From Rhodothermaceae bacterium Tc-Br11_B2g6_7 (GTDB taxonomy: Bacteria > Bacteroidota > Rhodothermia > Rhodothermales > Salinibacteraceae), in NCBI GenBank assembly GCA_001564055.1, contig LKNB01000013.1, positions 1 through 52,064 on the forward strand: a stretch of DNA of 52,064 nt, read 5' to 3'. Shown here in pieces: positions 25,205-33,168 of this stretch (the first letter of the stretch is position 1; every line of letters begins with the position of its first letter). A program made the position numbers and the translations under genes. The notes under the pieces are model-generated. The model was not told the origin of the DNA and ran no database searches. It saw only the letters and a list, made by a program, of their open reading frames with translations.

Positions 25205-25987
25205 TTAGGCACCAGAGAATTCGGGGCTGCGCCGGTTCAAGAAGGCATCCACGCCTTCCTGAAAGTCGTCCGTTGCGCAGGCCTGCCCAAAGAGAGCGGC
25301 TTCATAGCGCTGTCCATCCGCGAGCGGCTGATCGCTGGCCCGTAGCGCCTGGAGCGCCATGGCCACGGCCAGCGGTGCTTTGGAGGCAATGGTGCCCACC
25401 AAGGCGCGGGCCTCGTCCAGCAATGCATCGGGGGCTACCACGCGGTTTACCAGGCCGATGGCGTGGGCCCGGTCGGCGCCGATACGCTGGCCCGTGAGGA
25501 GCAGCTCGGTGGCAATGCCGTGCCCGACGAGGCGTGGCAGGCGCTGCGTGCCGCCGTAGCCGGGCAGGATGCCAAGGTTCACCTCGGGCTGGCCAAACTG
25601 GGCCTGTTCAGACGCTACGCGCAGGTGGCAGGCCATGGCCAGTTCGCAGCCCCCACCGAGAGCGAAGCCGTTAACGGCAGCGACGACGGGCTTCGTCATC
25701 TGCTCAATCCGGTTGAATACGGCTTGTCCCCGTGCCGCAAAGCGGTGCCCGCTGACGGCGTCCAGATCGGGAAATTGCGCGATATCAGCGCCGGCCACGA
25801 AGGCCTTTTCCCCGGCGCCCGTCAGCACCACGCCCCGCACGGCGTCGTCAGACCGCGCGGTCCGAAAAGCGCGGTCGAGGTCATCCATCACGGCCGTGTT
25901 TAGTGCATTTAGGGCATCGGGCCGGTTGATTGTCAAGACGACGATACCGTCGTCGTCACGGGTGTACTGCAAGGCGTCGAACTCCAT
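25205..25987 (-). CDS. Enoyl-CoA hydratase/isomerase family protein
   Basis: 260 residues, the normal crotonase length. The oxyanion-hole segments are KAFVAGADIAQF and ALGGGCELAMACHLRVAS. Both catalytic Glu positions are occupied, in GGGCELA and in FGQPEVNLGILPGYGGTQRL, which points to a true hydratase rather than a decarboxylase relative. It would hydrate trans-2-enoyl-CoA in fatty-acid beta-oxidation. It lies between the two-TM coiled-coil protein (29-base gap) and the CorC-type gene (39), all co-directional; its link to that run is by position only. Confidence 0.92.
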   Translation of the reverse strand: MEFDALQYTRDDDGIVVLTINRPDALNALNTAVMDDLDRAFRTARSDDAVRGVVLTGAGEKAFVAGADIAQFPDLDAVSGHRFAARGQAVFNRIEQMTKPVVAAVNGFALGGGCELAMACHLRVASEQAQFGQPEVNLGILPGYGGTQRLPRLVGHGIATELLLTGQRIGADRAHAIGLVNRVVAPDALLDEARALVGTIASKAPLAVAMALQALRASDQPLADGQRYEAALFGQACATDDFQEGVDAFLNRRSPEFSGA

Positions 25988-26016
25988 GTGGGGGGAAGGG
26001 GTAACGGTGAAAGGGC

Positions 26017-26934
26017 TTAGTTGCGGAGCTGCTGGCGGCGCTCCGATCGTTCAGACGCGTCCTGCTCGGAGGCGTCGGGCAGATCAAGCGGGGCCTGGTC
26101 CGGGGCGTCCGGGACATCCAGGTCGTCGGCCACGTCATCGAGCAGGCTACCCGTTTGCGCGAACACGGCCTCGATCTCGTCCACCGACGCCTCCGTTTCG
26201 TGCACTTCGTCCAGCAGCATGTCCAGCTGAAACGTGATTTCCTCCGGGTTGCGGAGCGTCATGGATTGCTCGTGGATGTAGCGCACCACATCTTCGATGG
26301 TCTCCAGTTGCGCGTCGATGATGGCCAGGTTCTCGCGCCCGTGCCGAAAGCGCTGCAGGCGTTGCTTGAGGATGCGCAGGCGGCGCTCCTTGATAGCGCG
26401 GACGCGGGGCGAGTCGTCCTTCATGTCTTCCTGCAACTGCGCGATGGCATCTTCTACGTCAAGCTGAGTGGCCGAGCGGGTGTGCCGCTCGTAGCGCTCT
26501 TTCTGGTAGGTCAGGTTGAGGTACGAGTCGAGCAGCCCATCGAGCTTCTGCACGTGGCTATCGAGGAGGCCCTGGGAGGCGTAGCTCAGCTTGCGGTAAT
26601 TGACGGCAATCTCGTCCCGCAATTTTCGGAGCTTCGCGTACCGCCGCTGACTCACGTCCGAGAGCAGCCGGTAGATCTCTTTATTAGACGGAGGAGCGTG
26701 GGCCTCGGCTTTCTTGGACCGAATGTACCGCCGGAAGCGCTCCTGCTGCGGCATCGTGCCGAGGTAGAGCAGCTCGCCCCCGGCGGCCAGCGTCAAGAGC
26801 AGTTCGAACAGCCACGGAATGCCGCTTTGCCATCCTACCGTGGCGGCGATGAGCACGCTGGTTACGATGAAGATCAAATTCCACGGGAGGAAGAGCGCTT
26901 CCTTCGTGTAGTTGATCTCTTCCGAAGAACTCAT
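26017..26934 (-). CDS. Two-TM coiled-coil protein of unknown function, PspA-linked
   Basis: 305 residues from ATG 26934. Two membrane segments near the N-terminus (ALFLPWNLIFIVTSVLIAATV and IPWLFELLLTLAAGGELLYL) are followed by a long basic-acidic helical region (about 85-260) with the charge pattern of coiled coils (KERRLRILKQRLQRFRHG). The tail is Asp/Glu-rich, ending in ERRQQLRN. I do not recognise the family. It follows a short PspA-like gene by 46 bases and PspA itself one gene further up, so a membrane partner or anchor for the PspA proteins is a reasonable inference. The frame upstream of 26934 is Pro/Arg-rich shadow of the neighbouring gene's 3' region and is not used. Confidence 0.82.
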   Translation of the reverse strand: MSSSEEINYTKEALFLPWNLIFIVTSVLIAATVGWQSGIPWLFELLLTLAAGGELLYLGTMPQQERFRRYIRSKKAEAHAPPSNKEIYRLLSDVSQRRYAKLRKLRDEIAVNYRKLSYASQGLLDSHVQKLDGLLDSYLNLTYQKERYERHTRSATQLDVEDAIAQLQEDMKDDSPRVRAIKERRLRILKQRLQRFRHGRENLAIIDAQLETIEDVVRYIHEQSMTLRNPEEITFQLDMLLDEVHETEASVDEIEAVFAQTGSLLDDVADDLDVPDAPDQAPLDLPDASEQDASERSERRQQLRN

Positions 26935-26980
26935 CTGAACAGGGGTGCCAGAGCGAAAAGGAACGATGGAGAGGTCGACG

Positions 26981-27472
26981 TCAACGGGACCGACCGAGGG
27001 TTTTGCGGGGCGGCGGTTCGTCGCCTTGCTGGTCGGCTGCGCGCGGGTCGGTGGGAGGCGGGTCGGTGGCGGGGGGCTGTGGCGGCTCCGCACCGGACGC
27101 ATCGTCAGTCGTGGACTCAGCCTCAGCGGCCGTCATCCGCTCCAGTAACTGCCGGGCACGGGCTTTTAACAACGCATCGTCCAGGTCTTCCAGTGGGTCG
27201 CCGTCAGCGGCCCGGGCGTCTGCTGGTGGGGGCGGGGTATCCTCCAGAGCAAGATCCAGTCGGGCTTCATGCCGGGCCGTTTCAACGGCCAGCCGGCGCA
27301 CCATCTCGTCGTGGGTGTCCAGCACTTCACGGGAGCCATCCAGCATCCGCTCCAGCGCGGCCTGCACCGACCGTTTGGCGCGGAGCTGCTTCGCCATGGT
27401 GCGCAGCTTGCGGATTTCACGCAGATGCGCTTTCTCTTCTTCCTTGATGCGTTCGAACTCCTCGTTCGTCAT
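26981..27472 (-). CDS. Short PspA-fragment paralogue
   Basis: 163 residues from ATG 27472 (MTNEEFERIKEEEKAHL). Residues 52-78 align without gaps to residues 166-192 of the adjacent PspA: THDEMVRRLAVETARHEAR here against THEEMVQRLNEQTARSEAR there, 16 of 27 identical over the whole stretch. The C-terminus (RKTLGRSR) echoes the PspA tail (EKTIGKERR). The N-terminal helix is Lys/Arg/Glu-rich; residues 80-150 are Pro/Asp-rich linker. So this looks like a duplicated C-terminal piece of PspA lacking the membrane-binding N-terminal helix. It could cap or modulate PspA polymers. It lies 76 bases after pspA and 46 before the two-TM protein. Confidence 0.82.
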   Translation of the reverse strand: MTNEEFERIKEEEKAHLREIRKLRTMAKQLRAKRSVQAALERMLDGSREVLDTHDEMVRRLAVETARHEARLDLALEDTPPPPADARAADGDPLEDLDDALLKARARQLLERMTAAEAESTTDDASGAEPPQPPATDPPPTDPRAADQQGDEPPPRKTLGRSR

Positions 27473-27548
27473 GGGGTGGTTGCACGTGTGCATGGCCAGA
27501 GTTCATCGAGTGCGCTACACGGAACGCTCGGAGGACGTGTCAGCGCTG

Positions 27549-28337
27549 CTACTGCGTACGGCGTCGTTCTTTGCCTATCGTCTTCTCGCCTTCCTCGCGC
27601 ACGGGCTCATCGGGGAGCTCGACCTGGCCTTCGGCAGCTTCCTCTTTGGCCGGGGCTTTCTCATCCGCGTCCATGTTCATCTCCATCTTGAACTGCTTGA
27701 CGAGCTCGGCGGCGCGGAGCGATTCAGCGTCTTCCTCAATCTTCATGGCTTCGGTATCCACCGAGTCCAGCGCCAGCTCCATGCGGGCCTCGCTGCGGGC
27801 TGTTTGCTCGTTCAGGCGCTGCACCATCTCCTCATGGGTTTGGTCCACGCCCGACACCTCAAACTGCTCCATGGCATCAGCCACGCGCGACTGCCACTGG
27901 GCGCGTTCGTGAGCGCGCATGGCATCGCGGGCTTCCTGTATCTTTTTCTCCTTCTCGCGCATGAAGGCCTTTTTAACCTGCAGCGACTTGTCATAGGCGG
28001 CCGAGGCATACTTGAGCTGCTCTTTGTTGCGCTGCAACTCCTCTTTGGCTTTCTCAAGTTGCATGGCATACTGCTGCGCGATGTCGTCCCGATCGGCCTG
28101 AATAGCGGCCTTAATTTTTGAGGTAAGGCTCTCAATCTGCCGATCCAGGCGGTTGCCTTCCTTTTGAAGCATCATCACGTTGGCCTTCACCGTGGCGATG
28201 TTTTCGTTCATTTTCGGGACCTGGTCGTTCAACTCCCGAATGTTTTGCTCCAGAATGAGCCGGGGGTCTTCTACAGCAGAAATGGCGCCGCCAAAGACGG
28301 ACTTGACCCAGCGGGTGAAGCGTGACCAAACAGACAT
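27549..28337 (-). CDS. pspA: PspA/IM30 (ESCRT-III-like) membrane-stress protein
   Basis: 262 residues from ATG 28337. The amphipathic N-terminal helix MSVWSRFTRWVKSVFGGAIS is the membrane-binding helix alpha0. The long helical hairpin follows (DPRLILEQNIRELNDQVPKM, then two more helices to about residue 190), as in PspA and Vipp1. The C-terminal 50 residues are acidic and probably flexible. PspA forms helical or ring polymers that remodel and protect the inner membrane. It is followed by a short paralogue of its own C-terminal helices and a membrane coiled-coil protein. There is no pspF, pspB or pspC nearby. A 6-bp hairpin (28370-28385) sits in the leader between deoA and this gene. Confidence 0.92.
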   Translation of the reverse strand: MSVWSRFTRWVKSVFGGAISAVEDPRLILEQNIRELNDQVPKMNENIATVKANVMMLQKEGNRLDRQIESLTSKIKAAIQADRDDIAQQYAMQLEKAKEELQRNKEQLKYASAAYDKSLQVKKAFMREKEKKIQEARDAMRAHERAQWQSRVADAMEQFEVSGVDQTHEEMVQRLNEQTARSEARMELALDSVDTEAMKIEEDAESLRAAELVKQFKMEMNMDADEKAPAKEEAAEGQVELPDEPVREEGEKTIGKERRRTQ

Positions 28338-28445
28338 GAAGAAAACGGGGGCTGTGAGCGAATAAGCGGGCGTTTCAATAAACGCTTTGGACGGAAGGTC
28401 TAACGAAAGGGAAGGCACGAAAGATGCACAGAGGGGATAAGTGGC

Positions 28446-29783
28446 TCAGTCGGTCCATCCTTCCGTCGTGTAGCGCCCCAGCAGCATATCTGGAGCGCCG
28501 GGCGCGGTGTCGGTGAGGGTGTAGGCGTCGCGAATAGCAGAGGTGAAAGCGGGAAGGTCGTCGGTATGCGTCGTGTACAGGGTGGCCAACGTATCATCCT
28601 TCTCCACCGGTTCTCCCAGCTTTTTATGCAGCACCAGCCCGGCGGTGGGGTCGACGGCGTCTTCCTTCACGCGGCGCCCGGCGCCCATGCGGACGGCGGT
28701 CATCCCAATCGCGTAGGCATCGATGGCCTGTACATAGCCAGCGGCGGGGGCGGATACGGTCCCTGCCGGAGCTGTATCGGCGCGCGTGGCGGGGTCGTGC
28801 AGTACGCCCACGTCGCCGCCCTGGGCGTCCACCACCTGGGCAAACCGATTAAAAGCGGCGCCTGAGTCGATAGCTTCCTGTGCCCGCACAACGCCCGCCT
28901 CGGGCGATTCAGCTTCACCGCCCAGCCATAGCATCTCGCCGGCCAGCGCCAGCGTCACCGTCATCAGATCGTCCAGCCCGTCAACCTCGCCCTGCAGGCA
29001 CCGGATGCTCTCGTGCATCTCCGGCCAGTTGCCCACTGCTCGGCCCAGGGGCACGTCCATCCGGGTCATGCGTGCCACGGTGTTCTTGCCAAACTCGTGG
29101 CCGATGGAGACCAGCGTTTCGGCGAGGTGCCGGGCATCGGCTTCGGTGCTCATAAAGGCCCCACGCCCGCACTTCACGTCCAACACAAGGCCGTCGATGC
29201 CCTCAGCCAGCTTTTTGCTCATAATGGAGGCGGCAATCAAGGGGATGCATTCCACCGTGCCGGTGACGTCGCGCAGCGCGTAGAGCTTGCGGTCGGCGGG
29301 GGCAATCTCGGCCGTTTGCCCGATAAGCACGATGCCCAGATCTTCCAGTTGCTGCTTGTAGGCCTCGATGGAAAGATCCGTGCGAAACCCAGGGATTGAT
29401 TCCAGCTTGTCGAGCGTTCCACCGGTGTGCCCGAGACCGCGGCCGGAAATCATGGGCACCGGCACGCCGCAGGCTGCCACGATGGGCGCGAGGATAAGCG
29501 ATACCTTGTCGCCCACGCCTCCGGTGGAGTGCTTGTCGACTTTGATGCCCGGCGTATGGCTGAGGTCCAGCACGGTGCCGGAGTGCAGCATCGCCCGGGT
29601 GAGGGCAGCGGTCTCGTCAGCGTCGAGTCCTTTCAGAAAAGCGGCCATCAGAAAAGCGCTCATCTGATAGTCGGGGACGTCGTCGGCGGTGTACGCGTTG
29701 ATGAACGCGGTGAGGTCGTCGGAGGAGATTGTTTGGCCGTCGCGTTTGGCGCGAATCAGGTCGACCGGGCGGGGGGAAGCCAT
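28446..29783 (-). CDS. deoA: Thymidine/pyrimidine-nucleoside phosphorylase
   Basis: 445 residues, the usual length of this family. The family signature is present as SGRGLGHTGGTLDKLESIPG (residues about 113-132), with the phosphate-binding KHSTGGVGDKVSLILAP just before it; the C-terminal phosphorylase domain includes AGYVQAIDAYAIG. It cleaves thymidine, and perhaps uridine, with phosphate to the base and (deoxy)ribose 1-phosphate. Distinguishing DeoA from Pdp needs fine residue comparison I cannot do. It lies 108 bases upstream of pspA on the same strand and downstream of the terminator that closes rpmE, so it probably has its own promoter in 29784-29882. Confidence 0.92.
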   Translation of the reverse strand: MASPRPVDLIRAKRDGQTISSDDLTAFINAYTADDVPDYQMSAFLMAAFLKGLDADETAALTRAMLHSGTVLDLSHTPGIKVDKHSTGGVGDKVSLILAPIVAACGVPVPMISGRGLGHTGGTLDKLESIPGFRTDLSIEAYKQQLEDLGIVLIGQTAEIAPADRKLYALRDVTGTVECIPLIAASIMSKKLAEGIDGLVLDVKCGRGAFMSTEADARHLAETLVSIGHEFGKNTVARMTRMDVPLGRAVGNWPEMHESIRCLQGEVDGLDDLMTVTLALAGEMLWLGGEAESPEAGVVRAQEAIDSGAAFNRFAQVVDAQGGDVGVLHDPATRADTAPAGTVSAPAAGYVQAIDAYAIGMTAVRMGAGRRVKEDAVDPTAGLVLHKKLGEPVEKDDTLATLYTTHTDDLPAFTSAIRDAYTLTDTAPGAPDMLLGRYTTEGWTD

Positions 29784-29882
29784 GCAAGGGAGGGAAAGTG
29801 GGAAGGGTGGGGCAAGGGCAGTGCGACGGGTAGCCCGACAGGGATAAAGCTAAACCCCGGGCTGGGCCGTCTGCAAGAAACG

Positions 29883-29913
29883 AAAAAAGCGACCCACCGG
29901 GAGGAGAGTCGCT
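29883..29913 (-). terminator. Intrinsic terminator after rpmE
   Basis: On the minus strand AGCGAC (29913-29908) pairs with GTCGCT (29893-29888), and a run of six U follows (A-run 29883-29888 on the plus strand). It lies 27 bases past the L31 stop and isolates rpmE from deoA. Confidence 0.85.
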
Positions 29914-29939
29914 CTATTCGAATTGCGGGGCACCGCAGG

Positions 29940-30218
29940 TTACGCGTTTTCTTTCTCTGCGCTGGCCTCGGCGGCGTCCGCGTCACTATCATCGTCGCCT
30001 TCGTCGGTGTCCTTGGTCAGGCCATAGCGCTGGCGGAATTTCTCCACGCGTCCAGCGGTGTCGACGTACTGGCGCTTGCCCGTGTAGAAGGGGTGGTTGG
30101 TGGAATCAATCTCTGACGCGTACTCCTCGGCGTCCATCGTGGTGCGCGTGACGAACTCAGAGCCGTCAGAGAGCTTGATCGTTGTAAAGTTGTACTCGGG
30201 GTGGAGATCCTTCTTCAT
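29940..30218 (-). CDS. rpmE: 50S ribosomal protein bL31, zinc-free form
   Basis: 92 residues. MKKDLHPEY at the start and HPFYTGKRQYVDTAGRVEKF define bL31. The four zinc-binding Cys of the C+ form are absent, so this is a zinc-independent (C-) protein. After the core there is an unusual acidic tail of about 22 residues rich in Asp and Glu (DTDEGDDDSDADAAEASAEK), which fits a salt-adapted proteome. On the minus strand TATAATTG (30264-30257) matches seven of eight positions of the Bacteroidota -7 element and may be its promoter; no SD is seen. Confidence 0.95.
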   Translation of the reverse strand: MKKDLHPEYNFTTIKLSDGSEFVTRTTMDAEEYASEIDSTNHPFYTGKRQYVDTAGRVEKFRQRYGLTKDTDEGDDDSDADAAEASAEKENA

Positions 30219-30256
30219 GGGCTTAAAGGCGCAGTGAGCGGTTGCAGCAAAATTTG

Positions 30257-30264
30257 CAATTATA
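30257..30264 (-). promoter_or_regulatory. Possible -7 element of rpmE
   Basis: TATAATTG on the minus strand differs from TANNTTTG at one position and lies about 40 bases before the rpmE start. No convincing -33 TTG at 19-21 bases is found, so this is only a candidate. Confidence 0.3.
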
Positions 30265-30337
30265 GTCTACCAAAACCGCAGCCCCCGTCTCAAGTTTCCG
30301 AAGATTGCATCAAGGAGGACGTGCGAGGCCTCCGGTT

Positions 30338-30820
30338 TTATAGCGCCCGCGCCATATAGAGTACGTCGTTGAGCGGGTTATCGTAGTAGGCCGGGATCTC
30401 CTCAAACCCGAGGCGCCGGTACAGCGCCACAGCTGGTTTTAGCGACCGGAGGGTGTCGAGCACCATACGGTCATAGCCCAGCCGGCGGCCTTCGTCCAGT
30501 AGTGCCTCGCATAGCGCAGCGCCCAGCCCATCGCCCCGGTGCGTAGGGTCCACGTAGAGGCGCTTCATCTCGCAGGTAGCCGGACCGCCTTTCGCCCGGA
30601 GCCCGACGCATCCCACGGCACGGCCAGCGCGCATGCCCAGCAGCAGGCTTCCGTCGGGCGGACTGTAGGGCACGTCCAGCGCCTGCAGCTCCGCCTCAAA
30701 GTCCTGAAAGCATAGGTCTACATCCAACTCGTTGGCGTATGCCCGCATAAGATCGGCTGCGGCGGCATACGCTGTCTCCGAGCGGGCACGGATGATGGTA
30801 TGGGGGGCAGAGCGAGGCAC
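30338..30820 (-). CDS. GNAT-family N-acetyltransferase
   Basis: 160 residues from a GTG; no suitable ATG is present. The acetyl-CoA pyrophosphate loop is HRGDGLGAAL in motif A (MKRLYVDPTHRGDGLG), followed by LYRRLGFEEIPAYYDNP, the usual motif B ending. Such small single-domain enzymes acetylate amino groups of small molecules or proteins; the substrate is not predictable. It is the last gene of a tight six-gene run and starts five bases after the methionine-sulfoxide reductase stop, suggesting translational coupling. Confidence 0.87.
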   Translation of the reverse strand: MPRSAPHTIIRARSETAYAAAADLMRAYANELDVDLCFQDFEAELQALDVPYSPPDGSLLLGMRAGRAVGCVGLRAKGGPATCEMKRLYVDPTHRGDGLGAALCEALLDEGRRLGYDRMVLDTLRSLKPAVALYRRLGFEEIPAYYDNPLNDVLYMARAL

Positions 30821-30825
30821 GGGTT

Positions 30826-31320
30826 TTACCGAACAGGGGCAGAGGCAAACTGGGCGCCGAGCTGGGCGCAGAGGGCTTCGAGATGTTCTTGGTCGGTGGT
30901 GGTGAAGGCTGCCGGATCGTTCGAGTCTACATCAAGCACCGCCAGCAGCTCGCCTTCCGGGGTAAGCACCGGCACGACGATCTCGGAGCGCGTGGAGGAG
31001 GAGCAGGCGATATGGCCGGGGAAGGCCTCCACGTCGGGTACCAGTTGGGTTTGCTGCTGCCGCGCCGCCGCGCCGCAGACGCCCCGGTCGAAGCTAATGT
31101 GGAGGCAACCGTGCGTGCCCTGGTAGGGGCCAACGCGCAACTGCTCATCGCCCACCGCGCGGTAAAAGCCGGTCCAGTGAAAGTAGGGAAAGGCCTGATG
31201 TAGCTCGCAGGCCACGGTGGCCATGCCAGAAATCCAGTCCGTTTCGCCGGCGAGCAGCGCATCAAGGCGCTGGCGGACATCGGCGTAGCGAGAGGCTCGG
31301 TCGAGCGTTTGGGTGGTCAT
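30826..31320 (-). CDS. msrC: Free methionine-(R)-sulfoxide reductase (GAF type)
   Basis: 164 residues from ATG 31320, a single GAF domain. The three conserved cysteines of fRMsr are present at C72, C82 and C106, with the same spacing (10 and 24) as C84/C94/C118 of E. coli MsrC. The segments GCLHISFDRGVCGAA and HIACSSSTRSEIVVPV contain them. It reduces free Met-R-sulfoxide with thioredoxin. It starts 13 bases after the ferredoxin stop and ends five before the GNAT start; an adjacent ferredoxin and FAD enzyme give the operon a redox flavour. Confidence 0.93.
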   Translation of the reverse strand: MTTQTLDRASRYADVRQRLDALLAGETDWISGMATVACELHQAFPYFHWTGFYRAVGDEQLRVGPYQGTHGCLHISFDRGVCGAAARQQQTQLVPDVEAFPGHIACSSSTRSEIVVPVLTPEGELLAVLDVDSNDPAAFTTTDQEHLEALCAQLGAQFASAPVR

Positions 31321-31333
31321 AGCAGAGCGGCGG

Positions 31334-31687
31334 TTATGTGGAGTGTCGGGTGCCCCAGATGCGCTTCTCCGGAAGCAGATGGACGACGAGCGGTCGCCGC
31401 ACGGTAATCTGGCAGGAGAGACGGGGGTACCCGAAGCGGGCGGCGAGTCGGTCGTGCCAGTGGGTGGGCGCCGGCGCATCGGCAGGAAGGCGCACGCCAC
31501 AGGTGGCACAGAGCCCCCGCCCGCCGCAGTGTACATGCTGGGTGAGCCGGGTATACGGCGACAGCCCATGGCGTAGCAGCAGCTGCCGCAGGTTAGCGCC
31601 ATCGGGAGCGCAGAGCGTATGCCAGGTCTGCCCATCCCACACCTGTACCGTGTGCACATTGGATGCCTCGGGAGGGGGGAGCGTCAT
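31334..31687 (-). CDS. [2Fe-2S] ferredoxin-like protein
   Basis: 117 residues from ATG 31687; the longer frame overlaps the upstream gene and is not needed. Four cysteines at C54, C60, C63 and C92 (HCGGRGLCATC, then RLSCQ) give CX5CX2C plus a distal Cys, the plant/adrenodoxin-type [2Fe-2S] pattern. The protein has a His-rich loop THWHDR between the third and fourth Cys. It would carry single electrons, perhaps to the FAD oxidoreductase at the head of the operon or to an unknown partner. It begins 19 bases after the alpha/beta hydrolase stop. Confidence 0.85.
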   Translation of the reverse strand: MTLPPPEASNVHTVQVWDGQTWHTLCAPDGANLRQLLLRHGLSPYTRLTQHVHCGGRGLCATCGVRLPADAPAPTHWHDRLAARFGYPRLSCQITVRRPLVVHLLPEKRIWGTRHST

Positions 31688-31706
31688 CGCGCCAGCGGGC
31701 GGCGGG

Positions 31707-32606
31707 TTACGCAGGAACGGGGTTGGGCACAAAGCCACGCACCGCCTCGGCTACAAGGCTGGGGTGCTCCTCGTGGAGCCCGATGGAGCCCGGCATGCGC
31801 TTGTGGGCAATGCCTTCGACGGCTGCCATCGCGTCCATCTCCGCAAGCGACCGCTCCGGCGTATCTTCGCCGATGAGGAGCAGCGTGGGCACGTCGATGG
31901 CCCGGAGGTATCCGAGGAACTCCTCCCGGGTGTGGGCGGGGTCCAGCGCTCCGGTGATGAAGGCGGCTGTTGCGTAGCGCGCGTTGGCATCCTGCGTCAG
32001 GGCCTCCTTGGCGTCGAGCCACTGGGGCGTCACCATAGCCGGGTTGGCAAACACGTGTTGCTTGGCCATCTTCTCAATCATCCCGCGGGAGACGTTCAAG
32101 CGGTAGAGCGCCGGCCCGATCACGGGCTGTTCGATGAGCCACTTCATAAACGCCAGCCAGGCAGGGCGCTTGCCGCCCAAAGCGCTGGGCAGGGGCCCTC
32201 GCCACGTAGGAGCGGCCAGCACGAAGTGCGAAAAGAGTCCCGGCGCGCGACTGGCAAGGCGTACAGCTATGCCGGCGGCGTGGCCTGCCGCAAGCACGGC
32301 GGGCGGCTCGTCGAAGAACTTGCGCACAAACGAAAGCAGAAAGCGCTGATACAACCCGCGCCGGTACCGCAGCAGCGGCCGATTCGACGCGCCAAAGCCG
32401 GGCCAGTCCGTCAACGTCACGGTGTAAGACGTAGCCAGCCGCTGGGCTACCTCCCGGAGCTCCTCGCGGCTCGATATAGTGCTCAGTGCAGGCAACAGCA
32501 GGAGGGGCGGACCTTCCCCGAACCGCTCATAGGGAACGGCGACCGGTGTGCCGTTGGACATCCACTGGTATTTGCGGGGAATGCTGGATTCTTGGCGTGT
32601 GGGCAT
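31707..32606 (-). CDS. Alpha/beta-hydrolase fold protein lacking nucleophile Ser
   Basis: 299 residues from ATG 32606. The fold is clear: an early LLLLPALSTISSREEL loop, LTDWPGFGASNRP (the strand-4 region), and late LLLIGEDTPERS and GLHEEHPSLVAEA carrying candidate Asp and His. At the nucleophile elbow, however, the sequence is GHAAG, with Ala110 where GxSxG has Ser. The haloalkane dehalogenase Asp is also absent. It may therefore be non-catalytic, a binding protein, or use another residue. It is fourth-from-last in the six-gene run, 119 bases downstream of the small membrane protein and 19 upstream of the ferredoxin. Confidence 0.85.
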   Translation of the reverse strand: MPTRQESSIPRKYQWMSNGTPVAVPYERFGEGPPLLLLPALSTISSREELREVAQRLATSYTVTLTDWPGFGASNRPLLRYRRGLYQRFLLSFVRKFFDEPPAVLAAGHAAGIAVRLASRAPGLFSHFVLAAPTWRGPLPSALGGKRPAWLAFMKWLIEQPVIGPALYRLNVSRGMIEKMAKQHVFANPAMVTPQWLDAKEALTQDANARYATAAFITGALDPAHTREEFLGYLRAIDVPTLLLIGEDTPERSLAEMDAMAAVEGIAHKRMPGSIGLHEEHPSLVAEAVRGFVPNPVPA

Positions 32607-32725
32607 AACAAAGGGTACGAAACGACGCGGTAAGTGGGCAATGAGGTGACTTAATGCACGAGGGTAAAGGCGGATCCGTGGGGGCTGGGGTATCGCGTGC
32701 TGCGCGGCGTGTATGATCGGGGCGT

Positions 32726-33160
32726 TTATCCCATCACGGCGTAGAGCATCGCCAGCACGAGCACGCTGCGGGCGGCCCAGGCGATGGTGCGCAACCAGTT
32801 CGTCTGGACGAGGCGCTGATGGAGCCGCTCCCGAAACCCGCTCATGAGCCGTTGATGGAGGGGGGCCTGTACAAGGGCCGTGGATCCCCAGATAATCGCT
32901 ACCAGCACCAGGCCGATCCCCACCTGCCATCCTGTAACGCCCGGAGGTGCCCACCACACGAGCAGCACAGCGGTCACCAGTTCGATCAGCATAGGCGGGA
33001 CCACGACGATGGTAATCAACCGCATGTGCGACTGCTGGTACAGCGGGAACCCTCCCTTACCTACAAGAGAAAAGAGCGGGTAGTGTACAATCTGAATGAC
33101 GACGATCACCCCGAACATGAACAGGGTGGCGGCCACGTGGATCAGCAGGAGGGAAAGCAT
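32726..33160 (-). CDS. Small four-TM membrane protein of unknown function
   Basis: 144 residues with four predicted membrane helices: LLLIHVAATLFMFGVIVVIQ, LITIVVVPPMLIELVTAVLL, VGIGLVLVAIIWGSTALV and a last one ending AARSVLVLAMLYAVMG. Between helices 3 and 4 lies a conserved-looking polar stretch LHQRLMSGFRERLHQRLVQTNWLR. A His-Tyr-Pro (HYPLF) and Met-Arg-Leu between helices 1 and 2 recall DUF1772-like membrane proteins, but I cannot assign a family. It starts eight bases after the FAD oxidoreductase stop, so the two are surely cotranscribed. Confidence 0.83.
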   Translation of the reverse strand: MLSLLLIHVAATLFMFGVIVVIQIVHYPLFSLVGKGGFPLYQQSHMRLITIVVVPPMLIELVTAVLLVWWAPPGVTGWQVGIGLVLVAIIWGSTALVQAPLHQRLMSGFRERLHQRLVQTNWLRTIAWAARSVLVLAMLYAVMG

Positions 33161-33168
33161 ATCAGGGC

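Noticed and set aside
26155..27447. 430-codon plus frame opposite the coiled-coil genes
   Set aside because: It spans two minus genes and the gap between them, which is typical of antisense shadow in helical, Glu/Arg-rich genes.
31338..32633. 431-codon plus frame opposite the ferredoxin and hydrolase genes
   Set aside because: Overlaps two well-formed minus genes and lacks any domain.
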